In this document: positions 42,458 to 52,003 of the stretch, one piece after another
Position numbering within the stretch: the stretch's first letter is position 1
Layout of the letters: each line of letters opens with the position of its first letter
NCBI GenBank assembly: GCA_052379845.1
Contig: JBQTCF010000016.1
Strand: one strand, 5' to 3'
Length of the DNA: 64,000 bases
Source: Roseinatronobacter sp052379845
GTDB taxonomy: Bacteria > Pseudomonadota > Alphaproteobacteria > Rhodobacterales > Rhodobacteraceae
Translations under genes and position numbers: made by a program
The notes under the pieces: model-generated
Told to the model about the DNA's origin: nothing
What the model saw: only the letters and a program-made list of their open reading frames with translations
Databases searched by the model: none

Positions 42458-43330
42458 TTGGACGAGTTACACACTGGCCGCATGACAAAGGACGGCATTC
42501 GACTTCATGAACCGGCAGATTTTGCCGGAATGAACAAGGCCGGTCAGCTTGCTGCCAGAATACTGGACGAGATTGCCGAGCATGTCTTTCCCGGGCAAAC
42601 CACCGGAACGCTTGACCGTATCATCACCGATAAGGTTGCCGCAGCGGGTGCGACCTCGGCCACGATCGGGTATCGGGGGTATCAGCACGCCAGTTGTATT
42701 TCGGTCAATCATGTTGTGTGTCACGGCATTCCCGGCGCGCCCATCCCCATGAGCAAGGATGAGACAATCTCCAAGGACCCGGAAAAGCGCCGCCCCGATG
42801 ATGCGCTGAAAGATGGCGATATCCTGAACATTGATGTCACTGTCATCGTGGATGGCTGGTTTGGCGACACCTCGCGCATGTATGTGGCGGGCACCCTGCC
42901 GCGCCGCGCCGAGAAGCTGATTCAGGCAACCTATGACGCGCTTATGCTGGGCATCGAAGCGGTGCGGCCGGGCAATACATTCGGTGATATCGGGCAGGCC
43001 ATCCAGTCCTATGTAGAAAGCCAGCGCATGTCCGTTGTGCGCGATTTCTGCGGGCACGGACTGGGGCGGGTGTTCCATTCGCCGCCCAACGTGTTGCATT
43101 ACGGGCGCGCGGGCAGCGGCCCGAAGCTGGAAGAGGGCATGTTCTTCACCATTGAACCCATGGTCAATCTGGGGCGGGCGGAAACAGTTGTTCTGGCTGA
43201 TGACTGGACCGCCATTACACGCGACAAAATGCTGTCAGCGCAGTTCGAACATTCCATCGGGGTGACGGCAAGCGGGTTTGAAATCTTTACCCTGTCGCCG
43301 GCGGGCCGCTTTCATCCGACATGGGGCTAG
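42458..43330 (+). CDS. map: Methionine aminopeptidase, type I
   Basis: 290 residues from a TTG start with CGGAGG five bases upstream; an ATG eight codons inside (MTKDGIRLHEPADFAGMNKA) has none. Metal ligands are intact: Asp in GDILNIDVTVIVDGWFGDTS, His in VRDFCGHGLGRVFH, Glu in GMFFTIEPMVNLG and Glu/His near the end (QFEHSIGVTASGFE). It removes the initiator methionine. Its last 44 bases overlap the end of the convergent YihY-family gene. Confidence 0.96.
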   Translation: MDELHTGRMTKDGIRLHEPADFAGMNKAGQLAARILDEIAEHVFPGQTTGTLDRIITDKVAAAGATSATIGYRGYQHASCISVNHVVCHGIPGAPIPMSKDETISKDPEKRRPDDALKDGDILNIDVTVIVDGWFGDTSRMYVAGTLPRRAEKLIQATYDALMLGIEAVRPGNTFGDIGQAIQSYVESQRMSVVRDFCGHGLGRVFHSPPNVLHYGRAGSGPKLEEGMFFTIEPMVNLGRAETVVLADDWTAITRDKMLSAQFEHSIGVTASGFEIFTLSPAGRFHPTWG

Positions 43331-44174
43331 CTTTGCGCGCCGCGACATGGCGGCCCCTGTCAATCATGGCGTTGACGACCCCCCCCAACAGCACGACATA
43401 GGCCGACAGGTAGAACCACATCAACAAGGCCACCACCGCCCCAAGTGATCCGTATACTTCATTGTAGCGGCCGAAATTGGACAGGAAGTAGGAAAACCCC
43501 ACCGAAACCAGTATCCACAGCACCATGGCAAGTGCCAGCCCCGGACGAATGCTGGCCGGACTGCCCCGGTCGCGCACCGGGCCAATTTTGTAAAATACCC
43601 ATAGCCACAACGCGACCATACCAAAGCTTACCGACCAGCGCGACACTTCGACCAGCAGTGCATCCAGCCCCGCCAGCGGAAAGATGGCCAGCGCCACCGG
43701 CAGCACCAGCAGCGCCAACAAGGCCACCACCCCCGCCAGAACCATCCCAAGCGTAATGACCGCAACTGTCAGCAAGTGTCGCACGCCTGTGCGCCGTTGA
43801 CTGCCGTAAATGGTGTTCATGCCACGCAGCATGGCATCCACCCCCTGCCGCGCCAGAAACAGCGCAGTCAGCGTGGACACCAGACCCGCCCAACCCAGTG
43901 TTCCGTCATTGGACCACACCAGCCGCATGACTTGATTTTCCAACAAGGTGAATGCGGCAGGGGGCACAAGGTCCTGAAGCAATGACAACTGGTTTTGCAA
44001 CGCGGCGGGGTCGGCAAAAACCCCGAACAACGAAATAAACGCAGCAATTGCGGGAAACACCGCCAGCAATGTAAAGAATGCCACGCCCGCAGATATCAAC
44101 CCGATATTGCGATCAACCATGACTGCATAGAAATCGGAACTGACCCTGTATATCGTTTTTACAGTGTGAAGCAC
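43287..44174 (-). CDS. YihY/BrkB-family membrane protein
   Basis: 295 residues with about six membrane segments. The family start LISAGVAFFTLLAVFPAIAA and the ALFLARQGVDAMLRGMNTIY segment are typical; the late WFYLSAYVVLLGGVVNAMID closes the domain. The molecular role of this family is not established. The 3' end overlaps the convergent map gene by 44 bases. Confidence 0.9.
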   Translation of the reverse strand: MLHTVKTIYRVSSDFYAVMVDRNIGLISAGVAFFTLLAVFPAIAAFISLFGVFADPAALQNQLSLLQDLVPPAAFTLLENQVMRLVWSNDGTLGWAGLVSTLTALFLARQGVDAMLRGMNTIYGSQRRTGVRHLLTVAVITLGMVLAGVVALLALLVLPVALAIFPLAGLDALLVEVSRWSVSFGMVALWLWVFYKIGPVRDRGSPASIRPGLALAMVLWILVSVGFSYFLSNFGRYNEVYGSLGAVVALLMWFYLSAYVVLLGGVVNAMIDRGRHVAARKASPMSDESGPPATG

Positions 44175-44180
44175 TACAAA

Positions 44181-44492
44181 TCAGATTGCCAGATCATCAA
44201 GGCTTTTGCCGGATTCCAATGCCGCCACAACCCAACGCGGTTTGCGCCCACGCCCGGACCATGTTTCTGACCGGTTCGCGGGGTTGGCGTATTTGGGTTC
44301 GACGGTTTTTCGTGGCTTCACGGCGGTTTCATTCAGCAATTCCGCTAAGGTAAAGCCCCGCTCTTTTGCAACGACTTCCAGTTCTGCAATTGCGGCCCTG
44401 CGTTCGCGTTCATGGAAATTCTCGATCGCTTTGGTAACATCTTTTTGCAATTTCTTTAGTTCCGGCAGGGAAAGTTCGTTCAGGTCAAACAT
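44181..44492 (-). CDS. H-NS histone-family DNA-binding protein
   Basis: 103 residues from ATG 44492. An N-terminal coiled-coil dimerisation region (MFDLNELSLPELKKLQKDVT, through AIENFHERERRAAIAELEVV) is joined to a C-terminal H-NS-type DNA-binding motif (KYANPANRSETWSGRGRKPR, ending WVVAALESGKSL). It should bridge AT-rich DNA and silence genes, as HvrA-type proteins do in Rhodobacter. It precedes the YihY-family gene on the same strand by only six bases. Confidence 0.92.
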   Translation of the reverse strand: MFDLNELSLPELKKLQKDVTKAIENFHERERRAAIAELEVVAKERGFTLAELLNETAVKPRKTVEPKYANPANRSETWSGRGRKPRWVVAALESGKSLDDLAI

Positions 44493-44560
44493 GGCGTCCT
44501 CGTAATATTTGTTCAATTCAAGTCCTGCACCAAAAAAAACCACTTGGCAAGGCGCTTGAA

Positions 44561-45490
44561 TTAGGGCTGAGACGTGTAATCATACCATTTTGACAGAATA
44601 TACCGGCTTGTCATCAAATCCAGATGCGCCCCGCCGCCATTCTTGCAAATTGTAATTGCTTCATTGGATGGTCTGGAAAACAGGCTGCTGTCTATATCAT
44701 AATAGTCCGCCAGAACATCATTGGGGTTAATAACACCGCGCGACAGCGGGTCCTTCAATTCGCCTATATGGTCCAGCGTGGTATCGCGGCTGTCAACAAA
44801 CAGGGCGGCGCGCTGCAATGCGGTGTCGTCCACTTCGCGCATATCCGCGCGGTAAGCCCCGATCAGGTCCAGATGCTGGCCCGGACACAGCCACTCGCCG
44901 CGAATGACCGGCGTTGTGCTCATGGTTGCGGTGCAAATGATGTCGGCCTGCGTAACAGCGCGTTGCAGATCCTCCGTTGCTGTGGCGCCAGTCAATGCGC
45001 CGGCCAGTTCGGTGGCAGCGCTGAACCGGCGGCTCCAGATCGTGAATTCCGCATCTGGAAATACGGCGCGATAGGCAGAATACATGCTGCGCGCCACAGC
45101 ACCCGCCCCCACAAGGGTAATCTTGCGGCTTTCAGGGCGCGCAAGGTGCCGCGCCGCCAGCGCACTATCCCCGGCGGTTTTCCATTTCGTCACCAGATGA
45201 AAATCAACACTTGCCTGAAGCGTGCCGTCTGTGTCCGAATACAACGACACGCCCCCATTCACGGATGGCAGGCCCTGCATCGGATTATCGGGAAAAATCG
45301 TTGCCGTTTTGACCAAAGCCCCCAACCCGTCAATCCATGCGGCACGCGACAACAGGGTATCCCCGCGCCGATACAGAAAACTGTCAGTAATTTCCGCTTT
45401 TGGCAGGCGGTGGCCCCGTTCCATTGCAGCGATAAGTTCAAGCCAGTTCAGCTGTGGTTCTATATCAGCGGAAATGATGGGAAATGTCAT
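44561..45490 (-). CDS. Ornithine cyclodeaminase/mu-crystallin family enzyme
   Basis: 309 residues with a Rossmann fold: ITLVGAGAVARSMYSAYRAV around residue 125 binds NAD(P). The N-terminal lysine region (WIDGLGALVKTATIFPDNP) and the middle HLDLIGAYRADMREVDD fit the family, whose members do ornithine cyclodeamination or reduce cyclic ketimines and some amino acid imines. No arginine/proline genes adjoin it, so the substrate stays open. The HAD-hydrolase gene ends 18 bases upstream. Confidence 0.88.
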   Translation of the reverse strand: MTFPIISADIEPQLNWLELIAAMERGHRLPKAEITDSFLYRRGDTLLSRAAWIDGLGALVKTATIFPDNPMQGLPSVNGGVSLYSDTDGTLQASVDFHLVTKWKTAGDSALAARHLARPESRKITLVGAGAVARSMYSAYRAVFPDAEFTIWSRRFSAATELAGALTGATATEDLQRAVTQADIICTATMSTTPVIRGEWLCPGQHLDLIGAYRADMREVDDTALQRAALFVDSRDTTLDHIGELKDPLSRGVINPNDVLADYYDIDSSLFSRPSNEAITICKNGGGAHLDLMTSRYILSKWYDYTSQP

Positions 45491-45508
45491 TCTGCCCCTC
45501 TTTTTGCG

Positions 45509-46120
45509 TCAGCCTGACAGCCCGAATTGGGCAAGCGTATCTTTCAACCCGTCAGTCGTCCGGAACACATGCCCGGCCCACCCGCGCGCCAAGGCTGCAT
45601 CAATATTTTCGGTGCGGTCGTCGATAAAGAACAGGTTTTCCGGCGCGATGCCGGTTTCATGTTCCAGTATCTCATATATGCGGGCTTCCGGTTTCATCAC
45701 GCCAAGGCGGCCAGAAATAAATGCGCGGTCGAATTCACGCAGGAAATCATACTTGGCCTGCGCCAGTGTGAATGTGTCATCGCCAAAATTCGACAAGGCA
45801 AATACCGGGACGGATTGCGCGCGCAAATTACGCAGCATTTGAACGGATGGCGCAATAACGGGCGCAATCATGTCCACCCAATGATCATGCCAGATCATGA
45901 TTTCGCGTTCCCATTCGGGGTGATGGTCAAGCATTCCCAAAACGGTGTCACGAAACGGCGCGCCACGGTCGATACGGGCATTCATTCCGTCCAAATCAAC
46001 CGCCGCGAACAATGCCTTGCGCCGGTCCTGCCCGATCATGCCATCATAAAACCCTTCTGGGTCCCAGCCGATCAGGACATTTCCAATGTCAAATACCACG
46101 GCGTGAATGTCGCGTGTCAT
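45509..46120 (-). CDS. HAD-superfamily hydrolase
   Basis: 203 residues. Motif I is VVFDIGNVLIGWDPEG near residue 8 (the first Asp nucleophile kept, the second replaced by Gly-Asn, as in the HAD-IA YihX/haloacid group), motif II is VFALSNFGD and motif IV is FFIDDRTENIDAALARGWAG. It is a small-molecule phosphatase of unknown substrate. It overlaps the end of fghA by four bases (ATGA), so it is coupled to it. Confidence 0.9.
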   Translation of the reverse strand: MTRDIHAVVFDIGNVLIGWDPEGFYDGMIGQDRRKALFAAVDLDGMNARIDRGAPFRDTVLGMLDHHPEWEREIMIWHDHWVDMIAPVIAPSVQMLRNLRAQSVPVFALSNFGDDTFTLAQAKYDFLREFDRAFISGRLGVMKPEARIYEILEHETGIAPENLFFIDDRTENIDAALARGWAGHVFRTTDGLKDTLAQFGLSG

Positions 46121-46947
46121 TGTGCAAGTGCCTTCGCATGAAAGGCGATATGCTCGCCCATGAAACTGGACACAAAGAAATAGCTGTGGTCATACCCCGC
46201 CTGCATGCGGAAGGTGCCGGACTGGCGGCGCGCGGCCATGGCATGGGCCAGCGCTTCGGGGCGCAGCAGGTCCAGAAACTGGTCGGACGCACCCTGATCA
46301 ATCAGCACATCGCCCTGAAACCCGCAATCCCGCATCAGCAGGCTGGAATCATGCGCGGCCCATGCGTGTTCGTCCGTGCCCAGATAGGCCGCGAACTGCT
46401 TGCGGCCCCAATCGCTGGCTGTCGGGTTGGCGATGGGCGCAAAGGCCGACACGGATGCAAACCGCCCCGGCAGGTGCATCGCCATGCTTAGCGCCCCGTG
46501 CCCGCCCATGGAATGGCCGGTAATGGCCTGGCGGTCTTCTTCCAGCGCGAAATTGCCTGTCAGAACGCGGGGCAATTCATCAGTGATGTAATCCCACATG
46601 CGGTAGTGGCTGGCCCAAGGGTCCTGGGTGGCATTCACATAAAACCCGGCCCCCTGACCCAGATCATAGGCGTCATCATCGGCCACCCCGTCCCCGCGCG
46701 GCGATGTGTCGGGAAATACCAGCGCCAGCCCATGCGCCGCCGCATGCGCCTGCGCGCCTGCCTTAACCATGGCGTTTTCATGCGTGCAGGTCAGCCCCGA
46801 CAAATACCACAACACCGGCACCGGATGCAGCCGCGCTTCCGCTGGCAGGAACAAACCGAAGGTCATGTCACACCCCAGCGCCGTTGACGCGTGACGAAAA
46901 ACGCCCTGCACACCACCGAAACACGCGTTTTCAGAAACCGTTTCCAT
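46117..46947 (-). CDS. fghA: S-formylglutathione hydrolase
   Basis: 276 residues. The nucleophile elbow is GHSMGGHGALSMAMHL near residue 150, the early VLWYLSGLTCTHENAMVKAG is an FGH signature and the catalytic His is in YDHSYFFVSSFMGEHIAFHA at the end. It hydrolyses S-formylglutathione to glutathione and formate in glutathione-dependent formaldehyde removal. The usual partner, adhC/flhA, is not in the window. Confidence 0.95.
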   Translation of the reverse strand: METVSENACFGGVQGVFRHASTALGCDMTFGLFLPAEARLHPVPVLWYLSGLTCTHENAMVKAGAQAHAAAHGLALVFPDTSPRGDGVADDDAYDLGQGAGFYVNATQDPWASHYRMWDYITDELPRVLTGNFALEEDRQAITGHSMGGHGALSMAMHLPGRFASVSAFAPIANPTASDWGRKQFAAYLGTDEHAWAAHDSSLLMRDCGFQGDVLIDQGASDQFLDLLRPEALAHAMAARRQSGTFRMQAGYDHSYFFVSSFMGEHIAFHAKALAQ

Positions 46948-46977
46948 ACCACTCTCCGTTCAGTTTGGGGCACTGTG

Positions 46978-47907
46978 TCAGAAGCTGGTGACCCATGCAA
47001 TCACCACAGGCACCGTGACAATGCTTAGCAAAGTGGAAACAAGAATCGTCGCAGACACCCGCGCCGGGCCTGCCTGATATTGCTGCGCCAGAATGAACAC
47101 ATTGCCCGCAACCGGCAGCGCCGCAGCCGCGATCAGCACCCCCGCCACATAGGGGTCCACGGCAAACAAGCCCAGCGCCGCCACCGCCACCGCCGCAGGG
47201 TGCACCACCAGTTTGGCAAAGGACAGCCAGGACACAATCTGCAGGCGTTCAATCCTCTTGTCGGCCAGCGATGCGCCAATGGCAAACAGCGCGCATGGGG
47301 TCGCAGCCGCGCCCAGAAGGGTCAGGAAATCATTGGCGGGCAGCGGCACCTGCCACCCTGTCGCCGACCATGCCAGCCCCAGCACCATGGCCACCACCAT
47401 GGGGTTGCGCAACACGGCCCCCAGCAGGCGCGCAGGCAAGGCGCGGTCCACCCGTCCCCCGCGCGCCAACGTAATAAGCACGGCAAACAGCGATGAAAAA
47501 ATGATCAGGTCGATTGTCAGCACCAACAACACGGTTTTGACCGATGCATCCCCCAACAGCACAACCAGCATGGGCACCCCCAAAAAGCCGGTATTGCCGA
47601 TGACGGCGCAATGGGCCTCGATGGCGGCGGTGTCCAGCCGCACGCCCCGCGCGAAGGCCACCACCATGACAAGCGCATAGACCCCCCCACAGGCCAGCAA
47701 ATACGCCCCCGCCGCCTGCATATCCAGCAAATCCGCGAAGCTTAGGTTGGCGGCAAACCCGAACAGCATTGCGGGCAGCGCGAAGTAAAAGACGAATTTC
47801 GTCAGATAGGCCGTGGCCTGCGTTGGAAAAAAACCCGACCGCCCGGCCCAGAACCCCAGCCCGATCAAGGCAAAGAACGGCAGTGTTTTCAGGAATATTT
47901 CAACCAT
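46978..47907 (-). CDS. AEC-family transporter (auxin efflux carrier type)
   Basis: 309 residues with about ten membrane segments in two halves. The start MVEIFLKTLPFFALIGLGFW and the NTGFLGVPMLVVLLGDAS motif around residue 105 are typical of the AEC family, which exports or takes up organic acids such as malonate or malate. Substrate unknown. It is divergent from a TetR-family gene at 48011, a usual place for its repressor. Confidence 0.9.
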   Translation of the reverse strand: MVEIFLKTLPFFALIGLGFWAGRSGFFPTQATAYLTKFVFYFALPAMLFGFAANLSFADLLDMQAAGAYLLACGGVYALVMVVAFARGVRLDTAAIEAHCAVIGNTGFLGVPMLVVLLGDASVKTVLLVLTIDLIIFSSLFAVLITLARGGRVDRALPARLLGAVLRNPMVVAMVLGLAWSATGWQVPLPANDFLTLLGAAATPCALFAIGASLADKRIERLQIVSWLSFAKLVVHPAAVAVAALGLFAVDPYVAGVLIAAAALPVAGNVFILAQQYQAGPARVSATILVSTLLSIVTVPVVIAWVTSF

Positions 47908-48010
47908 CAGCGCCCTGATTTAACATGTGAAATGACATATCGGCATATTGTGCGCTTTCCTTGCTGATTGCCAGCCACTATCCTTGCAGGGCACAAGGGG
48001 TAGGGCAGTC

Positions 48011-48628
48011 GTGACAACACAGACAATCAGGCAAGGGCGCAAATTCACGCAGGTCCTGGACGGGGCGCGGCAGGTCTTTATCGAAATGGGATATGAGCGC
48101 GCCAATGTCGATGAAATCGCGCGCGTTGCGGGCGTGTCAAAAGCGACGCTATACAGCTACTTCCCTGACAAGCGGCAACTTTTCATCGAAGTATACCAGA
48201 CTGAGCTTCTGAACCTTGCAGATGCGGCGATGGAATTTCTAGCCCCCGATGCCCCGCCGCAACAGGCGCTTCATGGCGCGGCATTGCGGCTTATCGACTA
48301 CATGATATCGGATTTCGGGATAGCAATGTTTCGCATCTGTGTGGCCGAAGCGCCGCGATTTCCCGAAATCGGGCAGGCATTTTATGAAAACGGGCCGGAA
48401 CTGGGGCGTGTGCGCCTTGGGGCCTATTTCAGGCAGGCTATCGCGCGGGGCACGCTGGTGATTGAGGATATTGATCTGGCCGCCGACCAGTTCTTCCAGC
48501 TGTGCCAGACCACCATTTGCGACCGCATGCTATGCGGTGTGCAAACCCGTTTCCCGCCAGAAGATATCGCGCGCATTGCGGACGGGGCGGTTGCCATGTT
48601 TATGGCGCGCTATGGTCGGACGGCCTGA
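48011..48628 (+). CDS. TetR/AcrR-family regulator
   Basis: 205 residues from GTG 48011. Its helix-turn-helix is NVDEIARVAGVSKATLYSYF with KRQLFIEVYQTELL after it; the C-terminal half is a variable ligand domain. It is divergent from the AEC transporter gene with about 100 bases between, so it may control it. An ATGT-N6-ACAT inverted repeat is visible at about 47920-47940 and could be its operator. Confidence 0.88.
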   Translation: MTTQTIRQGRKFTQVLDGARQVFIEMGYERANVDEIARVAGVSKATLYSYFPDKRQLFIEVYQTELLNLADAAMEFLAPDAPPQQALHGAALRLIDYMISDFGIAMFRICVAEAPRFPEIGQAFYENGPELGRVRLGAYFRQAIARGTLVIEDIDLAADQFFQLCQTTICDRMLCGVQTRFPPEDIARIADGAVAMFMARYGRTA

Positions 48629-48697
48629 CAGGGCTTGCCGCGCGCTGTGCGCAACTGTATCGAGTGTTTCCCCAATCCATAGCTGTTCAGGAGTGTT

Positions 48698-51007
48698 ATG
48701 ACCGCCCCCCAGATCGCCGCCCGCATTGCCACTGATGTCAACGCCCGCCCCCAACAGGTTCAGGCCGCTATCGCGCTGCTGGACGAAGGGGCCACAGTGC
48801 CCTTCATCGCGCGCTATCGCAAGGAAGTGACCGGCGGGCTGGACGATGCGCAGCTGCGCCTGCTGGCTGAACGCCTGACCTATCTGCGCGAGTTGGAAGA
48901 CCGCCGCACGGCGATTGTGAAATCCATATCCGAGCAGGGCAAGCTAAGTGACGATCTGGCACGCGCCCTTGCCAGCGCCGACACGAAGGCCACGCTGGAA
49001 GATCTGTATCTGCCCTATAAGCCCAAGCGCCGCACCAAGGCGATGATCGCGCGCGAAAACGGGCTGGAGCAGCTGCTGGACGCCATTTTGACCGAACGGC
49101 GCGATCCGCAGGCGCTGGCTGGCGCCTATGTGTCTGATGCTGTGCCCGACACCAAGGCCGCGCTGACAGGCGCGCGCGACATTCTGGCCGAACGCCTGTC
49201 GGAAGATGCCGCATTGCTGGGCCGTTTGCGCGACCATATGCGCAGCAACGGGGCCATTGCCGCCAGTGTTGCGGAGGGCAAGGAAACCGAGGGCGCGAAG
49301 TTCAGCGATTATTTCGCGCATTCCGAAGCGCTGAAAACCTGTCCCAGCCACCGCGCCCTTGCCATGCTGCGCGGCCGGAACGAAGGCGTCCTGCATCTGG
49401 ACCTGACATTGCCAGACGCCGCGCCCGTGGAACGCATGGTGCGCGCAACTGTGGGCCTTGGCGGGGGTGGCGCGGCAGATGACTGGCTGGCCGCGGCCTG
49501 TGACTGGACATGGCGCATCAAGCTGAAACTGTCGCTGACAATTGACCTGATGGCCGAATTGCGCGAACGCGCCGAAGAAGAAGCCATTCGCGTCTTCGCG
49601 CGCAACCTGCATGACCTGTTGCTGGCCGCCCCCGCAGGCAACCGCGTGACATTGGGCATTGATCCGGGCATTCGCACCGGCTGCAAGGTTGCAGTGGTGG
49701 ACGGAACCGGCAAATTGCTGGACACGGCAACCATCTATCCCTTCCAGCCCAGGAATGACCTGCGCGGCGCACAGGCCACACTGGCCGCATTGATCGCGCG
49801 CCATAAGGTGGCCTTGATCGCCATCGGCAACGGGACCGCCAGCCGCGAAAGCGAACGCATGGTGGCGGACTTGCTGGCGCAACTTCCGGGCAGCGCGAAA
49901 CCCACCAAGGTGGTGGTGTCCGAAGCGGGGGCATCTGTCTATTCGGCGTCCGCGCTGGCCTCGGCGGAATTTCCGGAATTGGATGTCAGTTTGCGCGGCG
50001 CTGTGTCCATTGCCCGGCGCTTGCAGGACCCGCTGGCAGAACTGGTCAAGATTGACCCCAAAAGCATTGGCGTTGGCCAGTATCAGCATGATGTGAACCA
50101 GACCCGCCTTGCGCGGATGCTGGATGCAGTGGTCGAGGATGCTGTGAACGCGGTTGGCGTGGACCTGAACACCGCATCCCCGCCCCTGTTGGCGCGCGTG
50201 TCGGGGCTGGGGCAAACCCTGGCGGAAGCCATTGTTGCGCATCGCGATGCAACAGGCCCGTTCAAAACCCGCAAGGAATTGCTGAAAGTTGCCCGCCTTG
50301 GCCCCAAAGCATTTGAACAGGCGGCGGGGTTCTTGCGTATCCGTGACGGGGCCGAACCGCTGGACGCATCGTCTGTTCACCCCGAAGCCTATGCGCTGGC
50401 GCGGCGCATCGTCAAGGCAACGGGCAAGGACCTGACTGCACTGATGGCCGCGCCATCAGTCCTGCGGTCACAGGAACCGGCGGATTTTGTCGATGACAGT
50501 TTCGGCCTGCCCACTGTGCGCGATATTTTAAGCGAGCTGGAAAAACCCGGCCGCGACCCCCGCCCCGAATTCAAGACCGCCAGTTTTGCCGACGGGATCG
50601 ACAATATTACCGATCTGCGCCCCGGCATGTCACTGGAAGGCACAGTCACCAATGTTGCGGCTTTCGGGGCGTTTGTGGATATTGGGGTGCATCAGGACGG
50701 GTTGGTGCATGTCAGCCAATTGGCCGACCGTTTTGTAAAAGACCCGCATGAAGTGGTGAAAACCGGCGATGTGGTGCGCGTGCGCGTGGTCGAGGTGGAC
50801 GTGCCGCGCAAACGCATCGGGCTAAGCATGCGCAAGGATGGCGGGTCGGATGCTGCGGCCGCCGGCCCTGCTACCTCGCGCGATGCGCGCCGCGACAACA
50901 CCAAACCCGCCGCGAAATCGCACGGAAAACCACAGGCGAAACCAGACACCGCAGCGCAGATGGGCGGGCTTGGCGCGGCGCTACAGGCTGCGATGAAGAA
51001 ACGCTAG
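48698..51007 (+). CDS. tex: Tex-family RNA-binding transcription accessory protein
   Basis: 769 residues with the full Tex order: an N-terminal helical region (ATVPFIARYRKEVTGGLDDA), a YqgF/RNase-H-like domain (TLGIDPGIRTGCKVAVVDGT near residue 325), helix-hairpin-helix repeats (VGVDLNTASPPLLARVSGLG and HRDATGPFKTRKELLKVARL) and a C-terminal S1 domain (GTVTNVAAFGAFVDIGVHQD). The protein binds RNA and DNA and influences transcription and toxin expression in some species. The gene is free-standing. Confidence 0.96.
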   Translation: MTAPQIAARIATDVNARPQQVQAAIALLDEGATVPFIARYRKEVTGGLDDAQLRLLAERLTYLRELEDRRTAIVKSISEQGKLSDDLARALASADTKATLEDLYLPYKPKRRTKAMIARENGLEQLLDAILTERRDPQALAGAYVSDAVPDTKAALTGARDILAERLSEDAALLGRLRDHMRSNGAIAASVAEGKETEGAKFSDYFAHSEALKTCPSHRALAMLRGRNEGVLHLDLTLPDAAPVERMVRATVGLGGGGAADDWLAAACDWTWRIKLKLSLTIDLMAELRERAEEEAIRVFARNLHDLLLAAPAGNRVTLGIDPGIRTGCKVAVVDGTGKLLDTATIYPFQPRNDLRGAQATLAALIARHKVALIAIGNGTASRESERMVADLLAQLPGSAKPTKVVVSEAGASVYSASALASAEFPELDVSLRGAVSIARRLQDPLAELVKIDPKSIGVGQYQHDVNQTRLARMLDAVVEDAVNAVGVDLNTASPPLLARVSGLGQTLAEAIVAHRDATGPFKTRKELLKVARLGPKAFEQAAGFLRIRDGAEPLDASSVHPEAYALARRIVKATGKDLTALMAAPSVLRSQEPADFVDDSFGLPTVRDILSELEKPGRDPRPEFKTASFADGIDNITDLRPGMSLEGTVTNVAAFGAFVDIGVHQDGLVHVSQLADRFVKDPHEVVKTGDVVRVRVVEVDVPRKRIGLSMRKDGGSDAAAAGPATSRDARRDNTKPAAKSHGKPQAKPDTAAQMGGLGAALQAAMKKR

Positions 51008-51453
51008 AGTGGGTCGCGTGAATGCGAATGAACGCAACACGCACTAGCGTTCTTCGGTCAAGGTAGCGCATTGTGGCTATTGGGGCTGGCCTGAATGGGG
51101 TGTTGGCCCTTGGATATAGCCCGCAGTATCGGCGGGCCGGGGTCTGCCGATCCGGCATTATAGGAATGCAGTTTATCCCTGCGGCATATTCCTGACATCA
51201 AACGCTTGGCACGCCTTCAGGTCATCGGCGGGCCGCGGGACGGCCCGCCGAGTGTGCGGCGGCCTGCGGCCTTTGCTCCGCACTGGGGAATACCGCCGAC
51301 GTCCGCAACAGCCCGGAATTCAGTAATCGTGCCGTTCTACCTGACAAGAGACCGTTTTGCGGCTGCAGACCGGGGCGATGCAGCGTTACGGGACGTTGCA
51401 CATGCCACTAGTGCGGCGGGCCTGCGCCCCATGCTTCGCGCCAAAGCCCCCTG
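51008..51453. other. Long intergenic region with hairpins
   Basis: About 445 bases after tex with no gene I can support. It holds two copies of ATCGGCGGGCCG-like sequence (near 51130 and 51225). The second is part of a perfect ten-base hairpin, TCGGCGGGCC (51225-51234) with GGCCCGCCGA (51242-51251). The rest is unremarkable. Confidence 0.6.
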
Positions 51454-51918
51454 TCACGCGATTTCAAAAACGCCCTCAATCTCGACCGCGACGCCCAGCG
51501 GCAGGGAGGGTGCACCCACAGCGGCGCGGGCGTGGCGGCCTGCATCCCCGAACACGGCAACCATCAGGTCTGACGCGCCATTGACGACCTTGGGCTGGTC
51601 AGTGAAATCAGGCGTGCTGTTGACAAACCCCGTCAGCTTGACAACCCGTTTCAGGCGCGACAAATCCCCGCCACAGGCAACACGCAGCTGCGCAATCAGC
51701 GCCAGCGCGCAGGCTTTCGCGGCCAGCGCCCCTTGCGCCACGTCCAGTTCAGCACCCAACTTGCCACAAATCAGGCCATCGGCCCCTGAACTGATCTGGC
51801 CAGAGACGAACACCAGATTGCCGCTTTGCACAAAGGGCACATAATTGGCGGCAGGCGCAGGCGCGTCGGGCAGGGTCAGGCCAAGATCGGACAGGCGGGT
51901 TTCAACAGCGTTCGTCAT
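51454..51918 (-). CDS. RidA-family protein
   Basis: 154 residues from ATG 51918. The YjgF/RidA motifs are clear: FVQSGNLVFVSGQISSG, RLKRVVKLTGFVNSTPDFTD and HARAAVGAPSLPLGVAVEIE, where the arginine of ARAAVG contacts the imine carboxylate. The early region carries the long variant that groups with RidA-like Rid2/3 proteins. It hydrolyses reactive enamine/imine intermediates. It is placed before mtaB-dapF on the same strand but with a gap of about 85 bases. Confidence 0.92.
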   Translation of the reverse strand: MTNAVETRLSDLGLTLPDAPAPAANYVPFVQSGNLVFVSGQISSGADGLICGKLGAELDVAQGALAAKACALALIAQLRVACGGDLSRLKRVVKLTGFVNSTPDFTDQPKVVNGASDLMVAVFGDAGRHARAAVGAPSLPLGVAVEIEGVFEIA

Positions 51919-52003
51919 GGGTTTGGTCCTTATCGGTTGGAATGGGCAATCAGCCCTTAGTGACAGCAGCACGCTACAGCCCTGTCGCGCAGACGCAAGG
52001 GGG

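Noticed and set aside
48944..50380. Minus-strand open frame of 478 codons inside tex
   Set aside because: tex is intact with all domains; the antisense reading has no start context and no family features.
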